Origin: Nocardioides jejuensis
GTDB taxonomy: Bacteria > Actinomycetota > Actinomycetes > Propionibacteriales > Nocardioidaceae
Reading direction: 5' to 3'
Length of the DNA stretch: 64,000 bases
Assembly: GCF_004337475.1 (NCBI RefSeq)
Contig: NZ_SJZJ01000002.1
Span: forward strand, 124,001-188,000
In this document: positions 62,758 through 64,000 of the stretch, in pieces
Numbering within the stretch: position 1 is the first letter of the stretch
Layout: every line of letters begins with the position of its first letter
Position numbers and translations under genes: made by a program
Notes under the pieces: generated by a model
The model's database searches: none
What the model was told of the DNA's origin: nothing
Seen by the model: only the letters and a program-made list of their open reading frames with translations

Positions 62758-64000
62758 GCGTCGAGTGTATTGGCGTCGATCTCGTAGGCGCCCTGGACGA
62801 TGAACTCCTTGCGCGGAGCGACGTCAGAGCCCATCAGCAGCTCGAAGATCTGGGCAGCGCCTTCGGCGTCGTCGACGGTGATCCGGCGCAGCGTGCGGTG
62901 GCGCGGGTCCATCGTCGTCTCGGCCAGCTGGTCGGCATCCATCTCGCCGAGACCCTTGTAGCGCTGGACCGGGTCCTTGACCCGCATGCCCTTCTTCTTC
63001 AGCTCGGCGAGCTTCCGCTGGAGCTCGTCGTCGGAGTACGTGTAGACGTACTTCTCCTGACCCTTCTTGGGCTGCATGACCTCGATCCGGTGCAGCGGCG
63101 GAACGGCGGAGTAGACCCGGCCCTCGCGCAGCAGCTCGGGCATGTACTTCATGAACAGCGTCGCCAGCAGGCAGCGGATGTGCGAGCCGTCGGAGTCGGC
63201 GTCGGCCATGAAGATGATCCGGCCGTAGCGCGCCGCCTCGAGGTCGAACGTGCGCCCGGAGCCCGCACCGACGACCTGGATGATCGAGGCGCACTCGGTG
63301 TTCTTGAGCATGTCCGCGACCGAGGCCTTCTGGACGTTGAGGATCTTGCCGCGGATCGGCAGCAGCGCCTGGAACTCCGAGTTGCGCGCGAGCTTCGCGG
63401 TGCCGAGGGCGGAGTCACCCTCGACGATGAAGAGCTCGGTGCGGTCGTTGTCGTTGCTGCGGCAGTCGGCCAGCTTGGCCGGCAGCGCGGAGGATTCCAG
63501 CGCGTTCTTGCGGCGCTGCGTCTCCTTGTGGGTGCGCGCAGCGATGCGGGTCTTGGCCGCGCCGGCGACCTTCTCCATGACCAGCTTGGACTGGCGCTTG
63601 TCGGCGGCCTTCGTCGACGAGAGGAACGCCGACAGCTCGCGCAGCACGACCTTGCGGACGATCGTGCGCGCCGCCGGCGTACCGAGGATCTCCTTGGTCT
63701 GGCCCTCGAACTGCGGCTCCGCCAGGCGGACGGTCACGACCGCGGTGAGGCCCTCGAGCACGTCGTCCTTGACCACGTCGGTGTCGTTGACCTTGAGCAC
63801 CTTGGAGGACCGCATGACGTCGTTGAACGCCTTCGTCACTGCGTTCTCGAAGCCGCTGACGTGCGTGCCGCCCTTGGGCGTCGCGATGACGTTGACGTAC
63901 GACCGAAGCTCGGTGTCGTAGTTGTTGGACCAGCGCAGCGCGACGTCGACGAAGAGGTCGCGGTCGACGTCCTGCGGCGTCATGTGCCCGGCGTCGTCGA
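62754..64000 (-). CDS. parE: DNA topoisomerase IV subunit B (5' part outside window)
   Basis: The 3' 415 codons of a type IIA topoisomerase B subunit; the frame stays open to the right edge, and the ATG at 63983 is internal. The visible part is the end of the transducer domain ('YVNVIATPKGGTHVSGFE'), the TOPRIM domain (ELFIVEGDSALG with the catalytic Glu, 'MADADSDGSHIR' with the Asp-x-Asp) and the C-terminal tail with 'RYKGLGEMDADQL'. The B subunit hydrolyses ATP and closes the DNA gate with ParC. The gene for ParC is at 38282, 24 kb away. Confidence 0.95.
   Translation of the reverse strand, partial: DDAGHMTPQDVDRDLFVDVALRWSNNYDTELRSYVNVIATPKGGTHVSGFENAVTKAFNDVMRSSKVLKVNDTDVVKDDVLEGLTAVVTVRLAEPQFEGQTKEILGTPAARTIVRKVVLRELSAFLSSTKAADKRQSKLVMEKVAGAAKTRIAARTHKETQRRKNALESSALPAKLADCRSNDNDRTELFIVEGDSALGTAKLARNSEFQALLPIRGKILNVQKASVADMLKNTECASIIQVVGAGSGRTFDLEAARYGRIIFMADADSDGSHIRCLLATLFMKYMPELLREGRVYSAVPPLHRIEVMQPKKGQEKYVYTYSDDELQRKLAELKKKGMRVKDPVQRYKGLGEMDADQLAETTMDPRHRTLRRITVDDAEGAAQIFELLMGSDVAPRKEFIVQGAYEIDANTLDA

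Noticed and set aside
1..64000. tRNA, rRNA, insertion sequences, phage or attachment sites
   Set aside because: No cloverleaf-like sequence, transposase, integrase or terminal repeats were noticed by eye; a covariance-model search would be needed to exclude small RNAs.

Overview
The window is 64 kb of very GC-rich, densely coded chromosome from an actinobacterium. Gene content and order point to the Nocardioidaceae (Nocardioides-like). Supporting families are DUF3093, DUF3159, DUF3710, DUF4193, DUF4235, SepH, a [2Fe-2S]-type ferrochelatase, a DUF222/HNH endonuclease and an LprG/P55 pair. The genus is an inference; no rRNA or tRNA was seen. GTG starts and ATGA/GTGA stop-start overlaps are common.

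Region 1 (1-11.4 kb, all minus strand): a lipoprotein with an HExxH metallopeptidase motif, dxs (isoprenoid precursor synthesis), a double-Nudix protein, a DUF3105 membrane protein, a secreted RTX-type repeat protein, a YjbR protein, a SigE-type ECF sigma factor overlapped by a membrane-anchored propeller-like protein, a thiamine-binding protein and aconitase. A near-perfect 18-bp palindrome lies about 115 bp ahead of aconitase.

Region 2 (11.4-31 kb): housekeeping. An RNA m5U methyltransferase and a KimA-like potassium transporter face two TrkA-type RCK proteins. Then come DUF3159, OB-fold, DUF3710 and dut, followed by DUF3093, DUF4235, DUF4193, an inositol-phosphatase-like gene, hemH and sepH. 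From memory the first part matches Mycobacterium tuberculosis Rv2689c-Rv2701c. After it lie DUF2127, rhodanese, aldo/keto reductase, thymidine kinase, a phosphodiesterase-like protein, DUF5998, and a TetR regulator divergent from a patatin/PlsC lipid pair.

Region 3 (31-43 kb): small lipoproteins, a VOC protein, a DUF222/HNH endonuclease whose start codon lies in a LexA-box-like palindrome, and a GNAT-acyl-CoA synthetase fusion. The last is divergent from parC, which runs into lprG and a P55-like exporter. The exporter gene carries three tandem 22-bp units inside its coding sequence.

Region 4 (43-57.3 kb): an apparent cell-surface glycan locus. Three distantly related clan-A glycosidase-like proteins (one with a LamG-like lectin domain, one with the nucleophile Glu replaced by Gln) sit on the plus strand. 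Between and after them are two translationally coupled minus-strand operons. One is flippase, fused double GT4, esterase. The other is GT2, small membrane protein, condensation-fold acyltransferase, large GT-C-like membrane protein. The genes look able to build, acylate, flip and trim an envelope polymer or glycolipid. This is the most novel-looking part of the window.

Region 5 (57.3-64 kb): a beta-carbonic anhydrase with a TGTGAA-N6-TTCACA operator-like site, an RtcB RNA ligase, purT, DUF1697, a thioesterase, small membrane proteins, and the 3' part of parE running off the right edge.
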